Shown here in pieces: positions 18,367-28,148 of a stretch of DNA of 64,000 nucleotides. This DNA comes from Cellulomonas sp. PhB150 (lineage in GTDB: Bacteria > Actinomycetota > Actinomycetes > Actinomycetales > Cellulomonadaceae). Position 1 is the stretch's first letter. Each line of letters begins with the position of its first letter. The DNA lies in NCBI RefSeq assembly GCF_003755175.1, contig NZ_RKHX01000001.1, positions 62,001 through 126,000 on the forward strand, in the 5' to 3' direction. The notes beneath the pieces are model-generated. The model worked only from the letters and a program-made list of their open reading frames with translations, was not told the DNA's origin and made no database searches. The translations under genes were made by a program, and so were the position numbers.

Positions 18367-18388
18367 CGAGCGAGGGATCCCTCGCTCG
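18367..18388 (-). terminator. Probable terminator after the YchJ gene
   Basis: A perfect 22-bp palindrome centred on GGATCC lies 4 nt beyond the stop codon of the YchJ gene on the minus strand. It would form a GC-rich hairpin. The central GGATCC leaves a small loop. Confidence 0.55.
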
Positions 18389-18392
18389 TCGG

Positions 18393-18788
18393 CTAGAACC
18401 CGTCGACGTACAGCCACCCGCCCTCGCGGACGAACCGGCTGCGTTCGTGCAGCCTCCCGCGCACGCCATCGGCCACGTAGTGCGCCACGAACTCGACCTC
18501 GCCCGTGTCGTCCCACGGCCCGCCGCCCACGACGTCGAGGATCACGAGCCGGCGCCAGTCCAGGTCCGGCTCGATCGTGAGCGTCCGAGGTCGGGTGGAC
18601 GGGTGCCACGTGCGCACGAGATGAGCCGTGTCGCCGACGACGAACGCGGTGTACCTGGAGCGCATCAGCGCCTCTGCCGTCGGCGCCGGGCGACGGACGT
18701 CGAGGACCGGTCGGCAGCAGACGCCGAACGGCGCGGTGCCGCACGGGCAGGGTGCGTCGTCGTCGGGCAGGTCGGGCGCGTCAGCCAC
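18393..18788 (-). CDS. YchJ-family protein with SEC-C-like zinc motif
   Basis: The product is 131 aa. The N-terminus carries CPCGTAPFGVCC (residues 14-25), the Cys-rich SEC-C-type zinc site of the YchJ/UPF0225 family. The body is an NTF2-like fold with the family motifs LMRSRYTAFVVGD and WLYVDG at the C-terminus. The molecular function of the family is not established; SEC-C motifs usually bind zinc in protein- or nucleic-acid-handling proteins. The GTG start overlaps the end of the flavoenzyme gene by 8 bp, so the two are co-translated. Confidence 0.88.
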   Translation of the reverse strand: MADAPDLPDDDAPCPCGTAPFGVCCRPVLDVRRPAPTAEALMRSRYTAFVVGDTAHLVRTWHPSTRPRTLTIEPDLDWRRLVILDVVGGGPWDDTGEVEFVAHYVADGVRGRLHERSRFVREGGWLYVDGF

Positions 18789-20043
18789 GGCGGTCGCGCA
18801 GCCCGAGCCGCTCCAGGTGCGCCCCGGTGAAGACGCCCTCGGGGTCGAGCCGCTCGAACAAGGCGCGCGCGTCGGCGAGCCGCGGCGTCACCCGTGCGAC
18901 GGCCTGCGGCGACATCCCGTGGAACTTTCCCCAGTGCGGCCGGGCGTCGAACGGCGCGAGCGCCGCCTCGAGCTCGGGCAGGAGCGCGCGGACGGCGTCG
19001 GGACGGTTCCGCCACGTGAAGTGGATCGCGAGGGCGTCCCGCTCGTAGGCGGGGCTCAGCCACAGCTCGTCGGCCGCGACCGTGCGCAGCTCGCTGATGA
19101 GCAGCACGCGCGCGATCCGCGGGGCCCGCGCGCGGACCGCTCGGAGCGCGTCGGCGGCCACCCGGCGCTCGACGAAGTACTCCGTCTGGATCTCGTCGCC
19201 GTTGCTCGGAGTCGAGTCGAGGCGGAAGTGCGGCAACCGCTGCGACCACGGCCCGGGCAGCCCACCCTGGGGCGTGAGGTTGTCCTCGCTCCCGGCGACG
19301 AGACGACCCTCGGAGCTCGGATCGGGCGCCACGCCGTACCAGCGCGCGGGCACGTCGTCCCCGCCGTCGAGCCGGGTCTTGCGCCACGTCTGGTCGAGGG
19401 TCGGCTCGTCCCACGTCGTGAAGACGCTGACGCTGTACGCGGCGCCCGTGAGGGCGTCGAGGTCGTCCAGCAGCGCCGCCCAGGGCAGGCCGTGGAAGAC
19501 GTCCTGCCGCACGTCGAACGTCGGCTGGACGTCGAGGGTCACGCGCACCACGATCCCGTAGGCACCGAGCCCGACGACGTACCCCTCGAAGTCGGCATCG
19601 CCGCGGGTGACCGTCGTCAGGCCTCCTTCGGCGTCGACGTAGGTCAGCGCGCGCACCGCGGTGGACAGGGCGCCGTTGCCCTGACCCGACCCGTGGGTCC
19701 CCGTCGCGATCGCCCCGCCGATCGAGATGTGCGGGAGCGAGCCGAGGTTGTGCAGGGCCCAGCCACGCTCCTCGAGCCAGGTCGCGAGCACGCCGTACCG
19801 TGTCCCGGCGCCGACCGTGACCGTGCGGGCGCTCTCGTCGAGCACCGGCTCCGCCGCGATGCCCGTGACCGTGACGAGCGTCCCCGTGGTGTCCGCGAGG
19901 TCGTTGAAGGAGTGCCGGGTGCCCAGCGCCCGCACCCGCCCGCCGGCCGCGACGACATCGCGGACGTCGTCGATCGTGCGCGCCTCCACCAGCCGCGGTG
20001 CGGTGAAGGTGTACGTCCCGGCCCAGGTGCTCGTGCTGCTCAC
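18781..20043 (-). CDS. Alditol-oxidase-like FAD enzyme (VAO family)
   Basis: The product is 420 aa from the GTG at 20043; extension to 20160 would cover the divergent methyltransferase start. It resembles Streptomyces AldO, which oxidises xylitol or sorbitol to aldoses with O2. Visible features are LGTRHSFN with His44, matching the residue that carries covalent FAD in AldO; the FAD-domain block SLPHISIGGAIATGTHGSG; and the C-terminal RPHWGK motif shared with sugar-lactone oxidases. AldO substrate identity is inferred from the recalled family sequence. An aldonolactone oxidase is the main alternative. Confidence 0.85.
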   Translation of the reverse strand: MSSTSTWAGTYTFTAPRLVEARTIDDVRDVVAAGGRVRALGTRHSFNDLADTTGTLVTVTGIAAEPVLDESARTVTVGAGTRYGVLATWLEERGWALHNLGSLPHISIGGAIATGTHGSGQGNGALSTAVRALTYVDAEGGLTTVTRGDADFEGYVVGLGAYGIVVRVTLDVQPTFDVRQDVFHGLPWAALLDDLDALTGAAYSVSVFTTWDEPTLDQTWRKTRLDGGDDVPARWYGVAPDPSSEGRLVAGSEDNLTPQGGLPGPWSQRLPHFRLDSTPSNGDEIQTEYFVERRVAADALRAVRARAPRIARVLLISELRTVAADELWLSPAYERDALAIHFTWRNRPDAVRALLPELEAALAPFDARPHWGKFHGMSPQAVARVTPRLADARALFERLDPEGVFTGAHLERLGLRDRRG

Positions 20044-20158
20044 GTCAGCGATCTTCGCTGCTGGTCGGCGCCCGCGCCATCGGCTGGGACGGCGTCCGCC
20101 TCGTCGGAGCCCGGAATTCCCGTGCGACGGCCCGGCCAGGGTCGGATGATCGGCTGTC

Positions 20159-20938
20159 ATGGACCACTCAGCGATCTGGGGCGCCGACGTCGCCGCGAGC
20201 TACGACACCCCGGGCACCGGCATGTTCGCGCCCGAGGTCCTCGGGCCCACCGTCGACCGCCTGGTGGCGCTCGCCGACGGGGGCCCCGCCCTCGAGCTCG
20301 CGATCGGCACGGGTCGTGTCGCCGTCCCGCTGTCCGAGGCCGGCGTGCGGGTCTCCGGGATCGAGCTCTCGGAGCCCATGCTCGAACGCCTGCGGACGAA
20401 GGCCGACGAGGCGAGGATCCCCGTGGTCGTGGGGGACATGGCCTACGTCCGGGCGCCGGGGGAGTTCGCGCTCGTCTACCTGGTCTTCAACACGATCTCC
20501 AACCTGCTGACCCAGGACGAGCAGGTCGCCTGCTTCCGCAACGCCGCCCGCCACCTCCGACACGGGGGGCGGTTCGTCATCGAGCTGTGGGTGCCGGAGC
20601 TGCGTTCGCTCCCGCCGGGCGCAGGGGCGACCGTCTGGCACGAAGAGCCCGGGTACATCGGCCTGGACACCTACGACGTGCTGAACCAGCGGGTGGTGTC
20701 CCACCACTTCCGGTTCGGCGAGGGGACCCAGGCGTCCCTGGGCCGCAGCCCGCACCGGTACGTCTGGCCCGCCGAGCTCGACCTCATGGGGCAGCTGGCC
20801 GGCTTCGAGCTCGAGGCTCGGTGGTCCGACTGGGACGGGAGCGGCTTCACCGCGGACTCACGGTCGCACGTGTCGGTCTACCGCTTGGCCGGGTCAGGGT
20901 CGGCGACGGGCACCGACGCCGGTGACGCCGGCTCCTGA
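20159..20938 (+). CDS. Class I SAM-dependent methyltransferase
   Basis: The product is 259 aa. SAM motif I is LELAIGTGR at residues 45-53, followed by the acidic ribose-binding residue in VSGIELSEPML and by VVGDMAYV. The conserved core ends in LRHGGRFVIELWVPEL. The rest is a beta-rich cap typical of small-molecule methyltransferases of the Methyltransf_25 type. The substrate is not readable. The last 61 bp overlap the convergent uracil permease gene, so the Gly/Ser/Ala-rich C-terminus of this protein lies over the permease tail. Confidence 0.82.
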   Translation: MDHSAIWGADVAASYDTPGTGMFAPEVLGPTVDRLVALADGGPALELAIGTGRVAVPLSEAGVRVSGIELSEPMLERLRTKADEARIPVVVGDMAYVRAPGEFALVYLVFNTISNLLTQDEQVACFRNAARHLRHGGRFVIELWVPELRSLPPGAGATVWHEEPGYIGLDTYDVLNQRVVSHHFRFGEGTQASLGRSPHRYVWPAELDLMGQLAGFELEARWSDWDGSGFTADSRSHVSVYRLAGSGSATGTDAGDAGS

Positions 20939-22242
20939 CCGGTCCCGCGCCACGTCTCGATCACCCGCATGAGGTGGTAGATCACCAGGGCCGCGGCCGT
21001 GCCGAGCGCGATGCCCTCGAAGACGAGGTCGCCCGGCTTCCAGGTGAAGTTCGCGATGCCGACGACGAGCGCGACGGCGGCGGTCGTGAGGTTCTTGGGG
21101 TCGGAGAAGTCGACCTTGTTCTGGACCCAGATCCGCGCGCCGAGGATGCCGATCATCCCGTACAGCACGGTGGTCGCGCCGCCCAGGACTCCTGCGGGGA
21201 TCGACGCGACGACCTCGCCGAACTTCGGCGACATCGAGAGCACCAGGGCGGTCGCGGCGGCGACCCAGTAGGCGGCCGTGGAGTAGACCTTCGTCGCCGC
21301 CATGACCCCGATGTTCTCGGCGTACGTGGTGGTGCCGGAACCGCCGCCGAGCCCGGCCAGCGTGGTGGCGAGGCCGTCGGACAGCAGGGCGCGGCCGGCG
21401 AGCGGGTCCAGGTCGCGGCCGGTCATGGCCGCCACCGACTTCAGGTGCCCGATGTTCTCCGCGATGAGAACGAGCACGACCGGGACGAAGAGGCCCAGGA
21501 GGGAGACGTCGAACGTGGGCGTGACGAAGTGCGGGAGACCGACCCAGTCGGCCTTGCGCACGCCCGCGAAGCTGACCTCGCCGCGCAGCGCGGCCACGCC
21601 GTACCCGACCAGGACGCCGACGAGGATCGACAGCCGCCCCAGGATGCCGCGGAAGAGCACGGTGCAGAGGATGATCGCGAGCAGCGTCACCAGCGCGGTG
21701 ACGGGTGCCGCGCGGAACCCGCTGGTGCAGGACTCGACGATCGCCCCGTCGACGACCGCCTGCTGGCACGTCCCCCACGCGGTGGGCGCCAGGTTGAGCC
21801 CGATCAGCGCGACGATCGTGCCGGTGACGACCGGCGGCATGAGGGTATTGATCCAGCCCGTCCCGGCGACGTGCACGACGAGGCCGACGACGGCCAGGAG
21901 CAGGCCGACCACCACGATGCCGCCGAGCGCCGCCGACTGTCCGCCGGAGGCCGTGGCCGCGGCGATCGGCGCGATGAACGCGAACGACGACCCCAGGTAG
22001 CTCGGCAGCTGGTTGCGGGTGACGAGCAGGAACAGCACGGTGCCGATGCCCGAGAAGAACAGCGTCGTGGCGGGGGAGAAGCCGGTGAGCAGCGGGACAA
22101 GGAAGGTGGCGCCGAACATCGCGACCACGTGCTGCATGCCGATGCCGATGGTGCGCGGCCAGCTCAGGCGCTCGTCGGGAGCGACGACCTCACCCGGGGG
22201 GATCGTCCGGCCGTTGCCGTGCAGCTTCCATCCGATGCTCAT
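20878..22242 (-). CDS. Uracil/xanthine permease (NCS2 family, UraA-like)
   Basis: The product is a 454-aa membrane protein with about 14 hydrophobic segments. The NCS2 signatures are present: QHVVAMFGATFLVPLLTG at the N-terminus, LIAENIGHLKSV (the Glu/Asn/His that contact the nucleobase in UraA) and GGGSGTTTYAENIGVMA. The family symports uracil or purines with H+. The length and the EN-GH block favour uracil. The C-terminal tail (about residues 430-454) is Pro/Ala/Asp-rich and overlaps the 3' end of the convergent methyltransferase gene. Confidence 0.92.
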   Translation of the reverse strand: MSIGWKLHGNGRTIPPGEVVAPDERLSWPRTIGIGMQHVVAMFGATFLVPLLTGFSPATTLFFSGIGTVLFLLVTRNQLPSYLGSSFAFIAPIAAATASGGQSAALGGIVVVGLLLAVVGLVVHVAGTGWINTLMPPVVTGTIVALIGLNLAPTAWGTCQQAVVDGAIVESCTSGFRAAPVTALVTLLAIILCTVLFRGILGRLSILVGVLVGYGVAALRGEVSFAGVRKADWVGLPHFVTPTFDVSLLGLFVPVVLVLIAENIGHLKSVAAMTGRDLDPLAGRALLSDGLATTLAGLGGGSGTTTYAENIGVMAATKVYSTAAYWVAAATALVLSMSPKFGEVVASIPAGVLGGATTVLYGMIGILGARIWVQNKVDFSDPKNLTTAAVALVVGIANFTWKPGDLVFEGIALGTAAALVIYHLMRVIETWRGTGQEPASPASVPVADPDPAKR

Positions 22243-22414
22243 GGGCTCGTCCTCGTCGTCGTGGCTGCGGGGTGACGCCGCGCGTGCAGTGCGGCGAGCC
22301 GGACGCTAGCAACGCCGCCGAGGGTTCCACCAGGGACGTCCGGCCTGGTGGACGTGCCGGTCGGGCCGTCGGGGCGCATGATCGAGGGAGCCGACCACGA
22401 CGAAGGAGAGCACC

Positions 22415-22564
22415 ATGACCGCAGAGCCCACCCCGACGCCCGCCGAGGACGACCGCCTGCACGCGGACGCCCCCGCCGAAGGGGCGGTACCGGGCAGCCC
22501 GGCCGAGTCGGCAGGCACGCGCGAGCACGCGAGCGACCCCGCCGAGGGCGCCGACGACGCCTGA
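22415..22564 (+). CDS. Small acidic hypothetical protein (49 aa)
   Basis: A short frame starts at the ATG at 22415 with a strong ribosome site (GAAGGAG, 6 nt upstream) and ends with TGA at 22562-22564. The product is Ala/Pro/Glu/Asp-rich, has no hydrophobic segment and is predicted to be disordered. It lies 79 nt upstream of jetA on the same strand. No family was recognised. The ribosome site is the main support. Confidence 0.5.
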   Translation: MTAEPTPTPAEDDRLHADAPAEGAVPGSPAESAGTREHASDPAEGADDA

Positions 22565-22629
22565 GGAGCTGCGCTCGGCCTGACCGCACGACCCGGGTGG
22601 CGCTGCACGGAAGCGCGGCCCGATCCACC

Positions 22630-22635
22630 TACGCT
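22630..22635 (+). promoter_or_regulatory. Leaderless -10 box of jetA (TACGCT)
   Basis: TACGCT ends 8 nt before the jetA ATG and there is no ribosome site in the gap. This makes the Jet operon a separate unit from the small ORF upstream. Confidence 0.45.
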
Positions 22636-22643
22636 GTGCGGCG

Positions 22644-24125
22644 ATGATCACTCGTGCCGAAGCGGCGTACGTGGGCGCCCTGCGGGCATTCCAGAACCCG
22701 ATGCTGGACCTGCTCCACAAGCGGCACGCGCCGCTCGTCGTGGCACTCCTGTCGGTCACCTTCACCGTCGACCGCCCGACCGTTCCCGTCGCCGACGCGC
22801 ACACCGAGATCAGTGACGCGCTCGAGCAGCTGCGGGCGGCGGGGTACGACGAGTCGGTGCCCACCGGGTCGGCACGCGACCTGTGCCGGCAGTGGGCCGA
22901 CGCCGGCTGGCTGGTCCGACAGGTCCTCGACGACGACGTCGAGGTCTACCGGCTCTCCGCCCACGCCGTCGGCGCGCTCGAGGTCGCCGGGCGCGCAGGT
23001 GGCGCCCGCGCCCGCATCTCGCACTCCCGGGTCCGCACGATGCTCGACGCCGTCGAGCGGCTCGCGCAGGACGCCGACCCCGACGTGCTGGTCCGCATGG
23101 CGCGGCTGGACGCGGAGATCCGCCGGCTGCAGCAGGAGCTGGCCCGCGTCCAGCGCACGGGCACGGTCGAGGAGGTCGACGACGAGCAGCTGCTCGAGGA
23201 GGCCGAGAACGTGCTCCACCTCGCGCGTGAGCTCCCGGCGGACTTCGCGCGGGTCGCCGAGTCGATCAAGGCGATGCAGCGCGACGTGGTCACCGCGCTG
23301 CGGCAGGACTCGCGCCCCACGGGCGACGTGCTGCGCGAGTACCTCGAGCGCGGCGAGCACGTGATGGAGTCGACGTCCGAGGGGCGCGCCTTCGCCGGTG
23401 CATTGCGGCTGATCGGCGACCCGCAGCGGCTCGACGAGCTCGCGACCCAGCTCGACGTCGTCCTCAGCCACCGGTTCACCCACCGGCTCCCGCCGCACCA
23501 GCGCACCGAGCTCCGCGAGATCGGCCGCCGGATCGAGCAGGGCCTCGACCTGGTGTTCGCTGCGCAGCGCGAGGCGTCCTACGTGATCACCGCGCAGGTC
23601 CGCAACCACGACCCGCTGCGCGACCGCCAGGTCGACGAGCTCCTGCGCGACGTGATGACGGGCCTGCAGACCTGGATGCCCGACTCACGCCGGGGCCAGC
23701 CCGTCGAGCCGTTGCGCCGGCTGCCCGTCGCGGAGGTCGACCACCTGCGCCAGACCGCCGGCGACCTGCGGCCCCCACGCCCACCGGCCCCGCTGACCGA
23801 CTGGGACGATTCGGCCGACGTCGACATCTCCCAGGACGAGGCGCGCGCGTGGGGCGGCCCGCACTACGCCGACCTCGCCGAGCTCCTCGCGTCGTCCGCC
23901 ACCGAGGCGGGACGCACGGACGTCGCCGCGGCCTTCAACGCCGCACCCGACGCGCTGCGCCGGCCGGTCGACCTGCTCGGGCTGCTGGAGATCGCCGACC
24001 AGCACGGCATGACCGAGACGGGCGAGCTCGCGTTCGTCGACGCGATCCGCCCGGACGGCACGCGCCGCCGGTTCGCGTTCGGCGGTGTCACCACCCAGAC
24101 GACGAAGGACCACGGCGATGACTGA
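22644..24125 (+). CDS. jetA: JetA/MksF-like subunit (DUF3375) of a Wadjet-type SMC complex
   Basis: The product is a 493-aa DUF3375 protein, the kleisin-like MukF/MksF/JetA subunit. Features are an N-terminal winged-helix region ([21 protein letters not shown]), a helical and coiled-coil middle (about residues 130-250; [17 protein letters not shown]) and a C-terminal domain. In Wadjet it links the JetC ATPase heads and recruits JetB. It is the first gene of a three-gene operon; its end overlaps jetB by 8 bp (ATGACTGA). Codon use and GC look like the neighbours, with no sign of recent transfer. Confidence 0.88.
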   Translation: MITRAEAAYVGALRAFQNPMLDLLHKRHAPLVVALLSVTFTVDRPTVPVADAHTEISDALEQLRAAGYDESVPTGSARDLCRQWADAGWLVRQVLDDDVEVYRLSAHAVGALEVAGRAGGARARISHSRVRTMLDAVERLAQDADPDVLVRMARLDAEIRRLQQELARVQRTGTVEEVDDEQLLEEAENVLHLARELPADFARVAESIKAMQRDVVTALRQDSRPTGDVLREYLERGEHVMESTSEGRAFAGALRLIGDPQRLDELATQLDVVLSHRFTHRLPPHQRTELREIGRRIEQGLDLVFAAQREASYVITAQVRNHDPLRDRQVDELLRDVMTGLQTWMPDSRRGQPVEPLRRLPVAEVDHLRQTAGDLRPPRPPAPLTDWDDSADVDISQDEARAWGGPHYADLAELLASSATEAGRTDVAAAFNAAPDALRRPVDLLGLLEIADQHGMTETGELAFVDAIRPDGTRRRFAFGGVTTQTTKDHGDD

Positions 24126-24786
24126 GACCACGGAAGCCCTCGAGCCCGAGACGGGGTTCATCGACCCCGTCCCGATGGAGGAGGACCCGGCCGAGCTGTT
24201 CGCCGGGGACTCCGGCACGCTCGACGCCGACGTCCGCCGCGTGCTCGTGCGCCTCCTGCAGCGCCGGTTCCTGCTCGCGGACCGCAACCGCGCGCAGTGG
24301 CGGACGCTGCTGGAGAACCAGCAGGCCATCGAGTCGCGGCTGCACGACCTGTTCGTGCACCTCGTCGTCGACCACGAGCGCGGCGTCGCGTACAAGAAGC
24401 AGGTGCGCTCGGCCGAGCTCGACGTGCCGGTGCTGCTGCGCGACGAGGCCTACTCCCGTGCGGAGACCCTCGTGCTCGTCCACCTGCGGACCGTGTACCA
24501 GCGTGAGCAGGGCGCGGGCGAGACCTCCGTGCGTGTGGACGTCGAGGACCTCGAGCGCACCGCGCTGACCTACTTCGACCCCGACGACACGAACGTCGCC
24601 ACGACCCAGCGGGAGATCCGCGCGGCCGTGACCCGGCTCGCCAAGGAGGGCCTGGTCGACGAGGAGTCCGAGGGCCGCTACCGCGTGACGCCGCTGGTCG
24701 AGATCGTGCTGAGCAACGAGCGCCTGGGCGAGCTGCGCGAGTGGCTGGGCGAGCAGGCGCGCACCGAGCAGGAGGCTTCCCGATGA
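24118..24786 (+). CDS. jetB: JetB/MksE-like subunit (DUF4194)
   Basis: The product is a 222-aa DUF4194 protein, the KITE/MksE-type winged-helix partner. An acidic N-terminus (about 1-35) precedes a domain with [37 protein letters not shown], an acidic DFD-type region (LTYFDPDD) and a C-terminal winged helix ([15 protein letters not shown]). The start at 24118 overlaps the jetA stop. A start at 24085 is in frame but deeper inside jetA. The stop overlaps the jetC start as ATGA. Tight coupling implies fixed stoichiometry of the complex. Confidence 0.88.
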   Translation: MTETTEALEPETGFIDPVPMEEDPAELFAGDSGTLDADVRRVLVRLLQRRFLLADRNRAQWRTLLENQQAIESRLHDLFVHLVVDHERGVAYKKQVRSAELDVPVLLRDEAYSRAETLVLVHLRTVYQREQGAGETSVRVDVEDLERTALTYFDPDDTNVATTQREIRAAVTRLAKEGLVDEESEGRYRVTPLVEIVLSNERLGELREWLGEQARTEQEASR

Positions 24787-27700
24787 CGATGGTCGACACC
24801 CTCTTCGGCCTGGTCCCTGCGACCTCGACCGGGCAGCAGTGGATCGCGAGCGAGCTGCAGCTCGTCAACTGGGGCGGCTACCACCAGCACCACCGGGTGC
24901 GTCTCGCGTCGACCGCGACGCTGCTCTCCGGCGGTTCGGGTTCCGGCAAGTCGACGCTGATGGACGCCTACATCGCGCTGCTCATGCCGCACACGACGCC
25001 CTTCAACGGTGCGTCGAACGGCGGCGTCGTGGGGCGGCCGCGCGGCAAGGACCAGCGCAACATCCTGTCGTACGCGCGCGGCAAGCTCGACGAGTCGCGG
25101 ACCGAGGACGGCACGCGGCAACGGGTCCTGCGCGGCGACGGCGAGGACACCTGGTCGGCCATCGCGATGACGTGGGTCGACCAGTCCGGGACCTCGTTCA
25201 CCGGGGTGCGGGCCTGGTACGTCCCGTCGGCGGCACGGACGCTGGACGACGTCGTCGCCGTCCGCGCCACCGCGGACGGCGCGTTCGACCTGCGGGAGCT
25301 CGAGTCCGCGGCGGCGCACCGGTTCGGCCGCGCTGCGGTCGCGGCGGCGGGGCTGACGCCGTTCGACACCGACCGCGACTTCACCGCGCGCCTGTACTCG
25401 ACGCTCGGCATCGGCGCGTCCGGCGACGGCAGCAAGGCCGTCGCCCTGCTCGGCCGGATCCAGGCCGGGCAGCAGATCACCACCGTGGATGCGCTCTACA
25501 AGTCGATGGTGCTCGAGGAGCCGGACACGTTCGCCACGGCCGACGCCGTGGTCGAGCAGTTCGACAAGCTCACCGGCACCCGCGAGCAGATGATCACCGC
25601 GCGGCAGCAGGTCAACGCGCTCGAACCCATCCGTGCGAGCCGGGCTGCCATCACGGAGGCGACCGACCGCCTGCGGGTCATCGACCAGATCGGCACCTTT
25701 GACGACGAGGCCTCGCCGGCCGCCCTGTGGCGCCACGAGCGCCGGCTCGGCCTCCTGCGGTCGCTCGAGGAGGACGAGCAGCGACGCCGCCAGCAGGCGC
25801 AACGGCTCACCGCGGAGACGACGGCCCGGATCGCGGCGGCGAAGTCCGACCTCGACGGGGTCAAGGAGACGTTGTGGTCGTCGGGCGGCGACCGCCTCGC
25901 GCGCGCCCAGCGCGAGGTGGCCGGCGTCCGGTCCCGGCTGGACGACGCGCGGCGAGCGCGAGCGCGGCTGGACGACGTGCTCACCGCGCTCGACGGGGCG
26001 CGGGTGACCGGAGAGGCGGACCTGACGACCCTCGTGGGGCGCGCACGGGCGGCGCTGCAGGACCAGGGCACGAAGGCGAGCGCGCGGCAGGCGCTGTTCG
26101 ACGCGATGTCCGAGAAGAAGGAGGCGGCCGCCGACCTGGCCGAGCTCGCGGCCGAGCGCGCAGCGGTCGTCCGGCGGCGCGACAACATCCCCGGCGACCT
26201 GCACGCCGCCCGGGCAGCGCTGGCCCAGGCTGCAGGGCTGACACCCGACGACCTGCCGTTCGTCGCCGAGCTGGTCGAGGTCCGCACGGAGCACGAGCCC
26301 TGGCGCGACGCGTTCAACCTGGCGCTGGGCGGCTTCGCCACGCTGATCCTCATCGACGTCGCGCACCTCGGCGCCTTCCGCAGAGCGATCGACGCTGTCC
26401 CGACCGCACGCCGGATCCGCTTCGAGGGCGTGCCGACGGGGCTGAGCGAGGACGTCGGCCTCGACGCGCGCACGCTGCCCGGCCGGCTCGACCTCCGCGG
26501 CGGGCCGTTCGCCGGCTGGCTGCGCAGCGAGCTGGCGCGGCGGTTCGCATTCGTCTGCGTCGACACCCCCGGCGAGCTCTCGCAGCACACCAAGGCGCTG
26601 AGCCGCTCGGGCCAGGTGTCCGAGGGTACGCACGGCGCGCACGGCGGTCAGGGCCGGGCCAACGTCCTGGGGTTCACCAACGCGCGCCGTCTCGCGCACG
26701 TGGACCAGCAGATCGCCCGCGCGCAGCGGCGTCAGGAGCTCGCCGAGCAGCGCGTGCTCGAGGCGGAGGCAGGTCTCGACCGGCACGACGCCGAGCGCCG
26801 CGCGTACGAGGCGCTCCTCGAGGTGACCTGGGCCGACGTGGACGTCGACGCGGTCGAGGCCGAGGTGGCCCGGTGGGAGCAGGTCATCACCGACGTCACC
26901 TCCGGCAACCCCGAGGTCACGCGACTGCAGCAGCGCTCCCGCGAGCTCGAGACCGCGATCGACCGGCTCACGCAGGACCTCGGGCGCGCGAAGGACGAGG
27001 TCGCCAGGCTGGACGCGGACTGGTCCGCGACCACCGATGACGTGGACGTGGCACAACGGGCGATCGACGAGGCGGACGTCGTCGTCGGAGCCGAGCAGCG
27101 TGCCTACCTCGAGGGGCTCCTCGGTGCGGCCGAGCCGCACGCCGGCGACGCCCCGGCGGAGGTCCTCGCCCGCGTCGACGCGGTGCTGGCCCGCGCGGGC
27201 GAGGTGCTCACGACGGACCGGCTCGCCGCGCAGCAGGTGATCGGCTCCGCGCGCGAGACGCTGCGCAGGACGTTCGAGACGTTTGTCGAGCGCTGGCCCG
27301 ACCCGAACCTCGGCACCGACCCCGACGCCTCCTACGCAGACTTCGAGCGGATCCTCACCGAGCTCGAGACCAACGGGCTGCACGAGCTCGAGGCCGAGTG
27401 GCGCAAGAGCCTGCTCCGCCTGTCGGGCAACGACCTCACCGACCTGCACAGCGCGTTGAGCCGGTCCGTGCGGGAGATCAAGGAGCGGATCGGTCCGGTC
27501 AACGAGATCCTCGGTGACCTGCCCTTCGCGGACGACGACCACCGGCTGCGGATCGACGCGCGCGACACGCAGTCCGCCGTCGTGGCGCGGTTCCGCAAGG
27601 AGCTGCGCGACCTGCGCGAGCTGCTGGCCACGGAGGCGACCGACGCCGAGCGCGAGCGCCGCTACGTCCGCATGGCCAAGGTGATCGACCGCATCCGCCG

Positions 27701-28139
27701 CACCGCGCCCGACTACGCCGACCTGGTCGACGTGCGCAGGCACGTGCGGCTCAGCGCGGAGAAGGTCGACCTCGACGGCCGGCACGTCGCGCTCTACGAC
27801 CACATCGGCGAGAAGTCCGGCGGCGAGTCCCAGGAGCTCGTCGCGTTCATCGTCGGCGCTGCCCTGCGCTACCAGCTCGGCGACGCGGGTGCCGAGCGGC
27901 CCCGTTACGCGCCGGTGTTCCTCGACGAGGCCCTGATCAAGGCCGACGCCCGGTTCACCGGGCGGGCGGTCGGTGCGTGGCGCGGGCTCGGCTTCCAGCT
28001 CGTCATCGGCGCACCGAACGACAAGTTCGGGGCGCTCGAGCCGCACGTCGACGTGAAGTACGTGGTGCTCAAGGACGCCGCCGGCCTGTCCCGGACGAAG
28101 CCCGTCGCGGGGGTCGCTGCTGCGAGCGGTCCTGCGTGA
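24783..28139 (+). CDS. jetC: JetC/MksB-like SMC-type ATPase
   Basis: The product is a 1,118-aa SMC-like ATPase. Walker [12 protein letters not shown] is near residues 48-58. Long coiled coils (about 270-510 and 660-900) flank a hinge-like globular part (about 515-640). The C-terminal head has signature [11 protein letters not shown] (near 1010) and Walker [15 protein letters not shown] (near 1042). In Wadjet/MksB complexes, heads and arms extrude DNA loops, and circular plasmids are then cut by JetD. AGGAGG stands 6 nt before the ATG. No JetD gene follows: the next gene is convergent and ends 9 nt after this stop. Confidence 0.9.
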   Translation: MTMVDTLFGLVPATSTGQQWIASELQLVNWGGYHQHHRVRLASTATLLSGGSGSGKSTLMDAYIALLMPHTTPFNGASNGGVVGRPRGKDQRNILSYARGKLDESRTEDGTRQRVLRGDGEDTWSAIAMTWVDQSGTSFTGVRAWYVPSAARTLDDVVAVRATADGAFDLRELESAAAHRFGRAAVAAAGLTPFDTDRDFTARLYSTLGIGASGDGSKAVALLGRIQAGQQITTVDALYKSMVLEEPDTFATADAVVEQFDKLTGTREQMITARQQVNALEPIRASRAAITEATDRLRVIDQIGTFDDEASPAALWRHERRLGLLRSLEEDEQRRRQQAQRLTAETTARIAAAKSDLDGVKETLWSSGGDRLARAQREVAGVRSRLDDARRARARLDDVLTALDGARVTGEADLTTLVGRARAALQDQGTKASARQALFDAMSEKKEAAADLAELAAERAAVVRRRDNIPGDLHAARAALAQAAGLTPDDLPFVAELVEVRTEHEPWRDAFNLALGGFATLILIDVAHLGAFRRAIDAVPTARRIRFEGVPTGLSEDVGLDARTLPGRLDLRGGPFAGWLRSELARRFAFVCVDTPGELSQHTKALSRSGQVSEGTHGAHGGQGRANVLGFTNARRLAHVDQQIARAQRRQELAEQRVLEAEAGLDRHDAERRAYEALLEVTWADVDVDAVEAEVARWEQVITDVTSGNPEVTRLQQRSRELETAIDRLTQDLGRAKDEVARLDADWSATTDDVDVAQRAIDEADVVVGAEQRAYLEGLLGAAEPHAGDAPAEVLARVDAVLARAGEVLTTDRLAAQQVIGSARETLRRTFETFVERWPDPNLGTDPDASYADFERILTELETNGLHELEAEWRKSLLRLSGNDLTDLHSALSRSVREIKERIGPVNEILGDLPFADDDHRLRIDARDTQSAVVARFRKELRDLRELLATEATDAERERRYVRMAKVIDRIRRTAPDYADLVDVRRHVRLSAEKVDLDGRHVALYDHIGEKSGGESQELVAFIVGAALRYQLGDAGAERPRYAPVFLDEALIKADARFTGRAVGAWRGLGFQLVIGAPNDKFGALEPHVDVKYVVLKDAAGLSRTKPVAGVAAASGPA

Positions 28140-28148
28140 CGAAGCGCC

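Noticed and set aside
24678-28046. Antisense open frame of about 1,120 codons over jetC
   Set aside because: It has the biased, repetitive composition of a shadow frame, no recognisable domain, and lies opposite a gene with clear SMC motifs.
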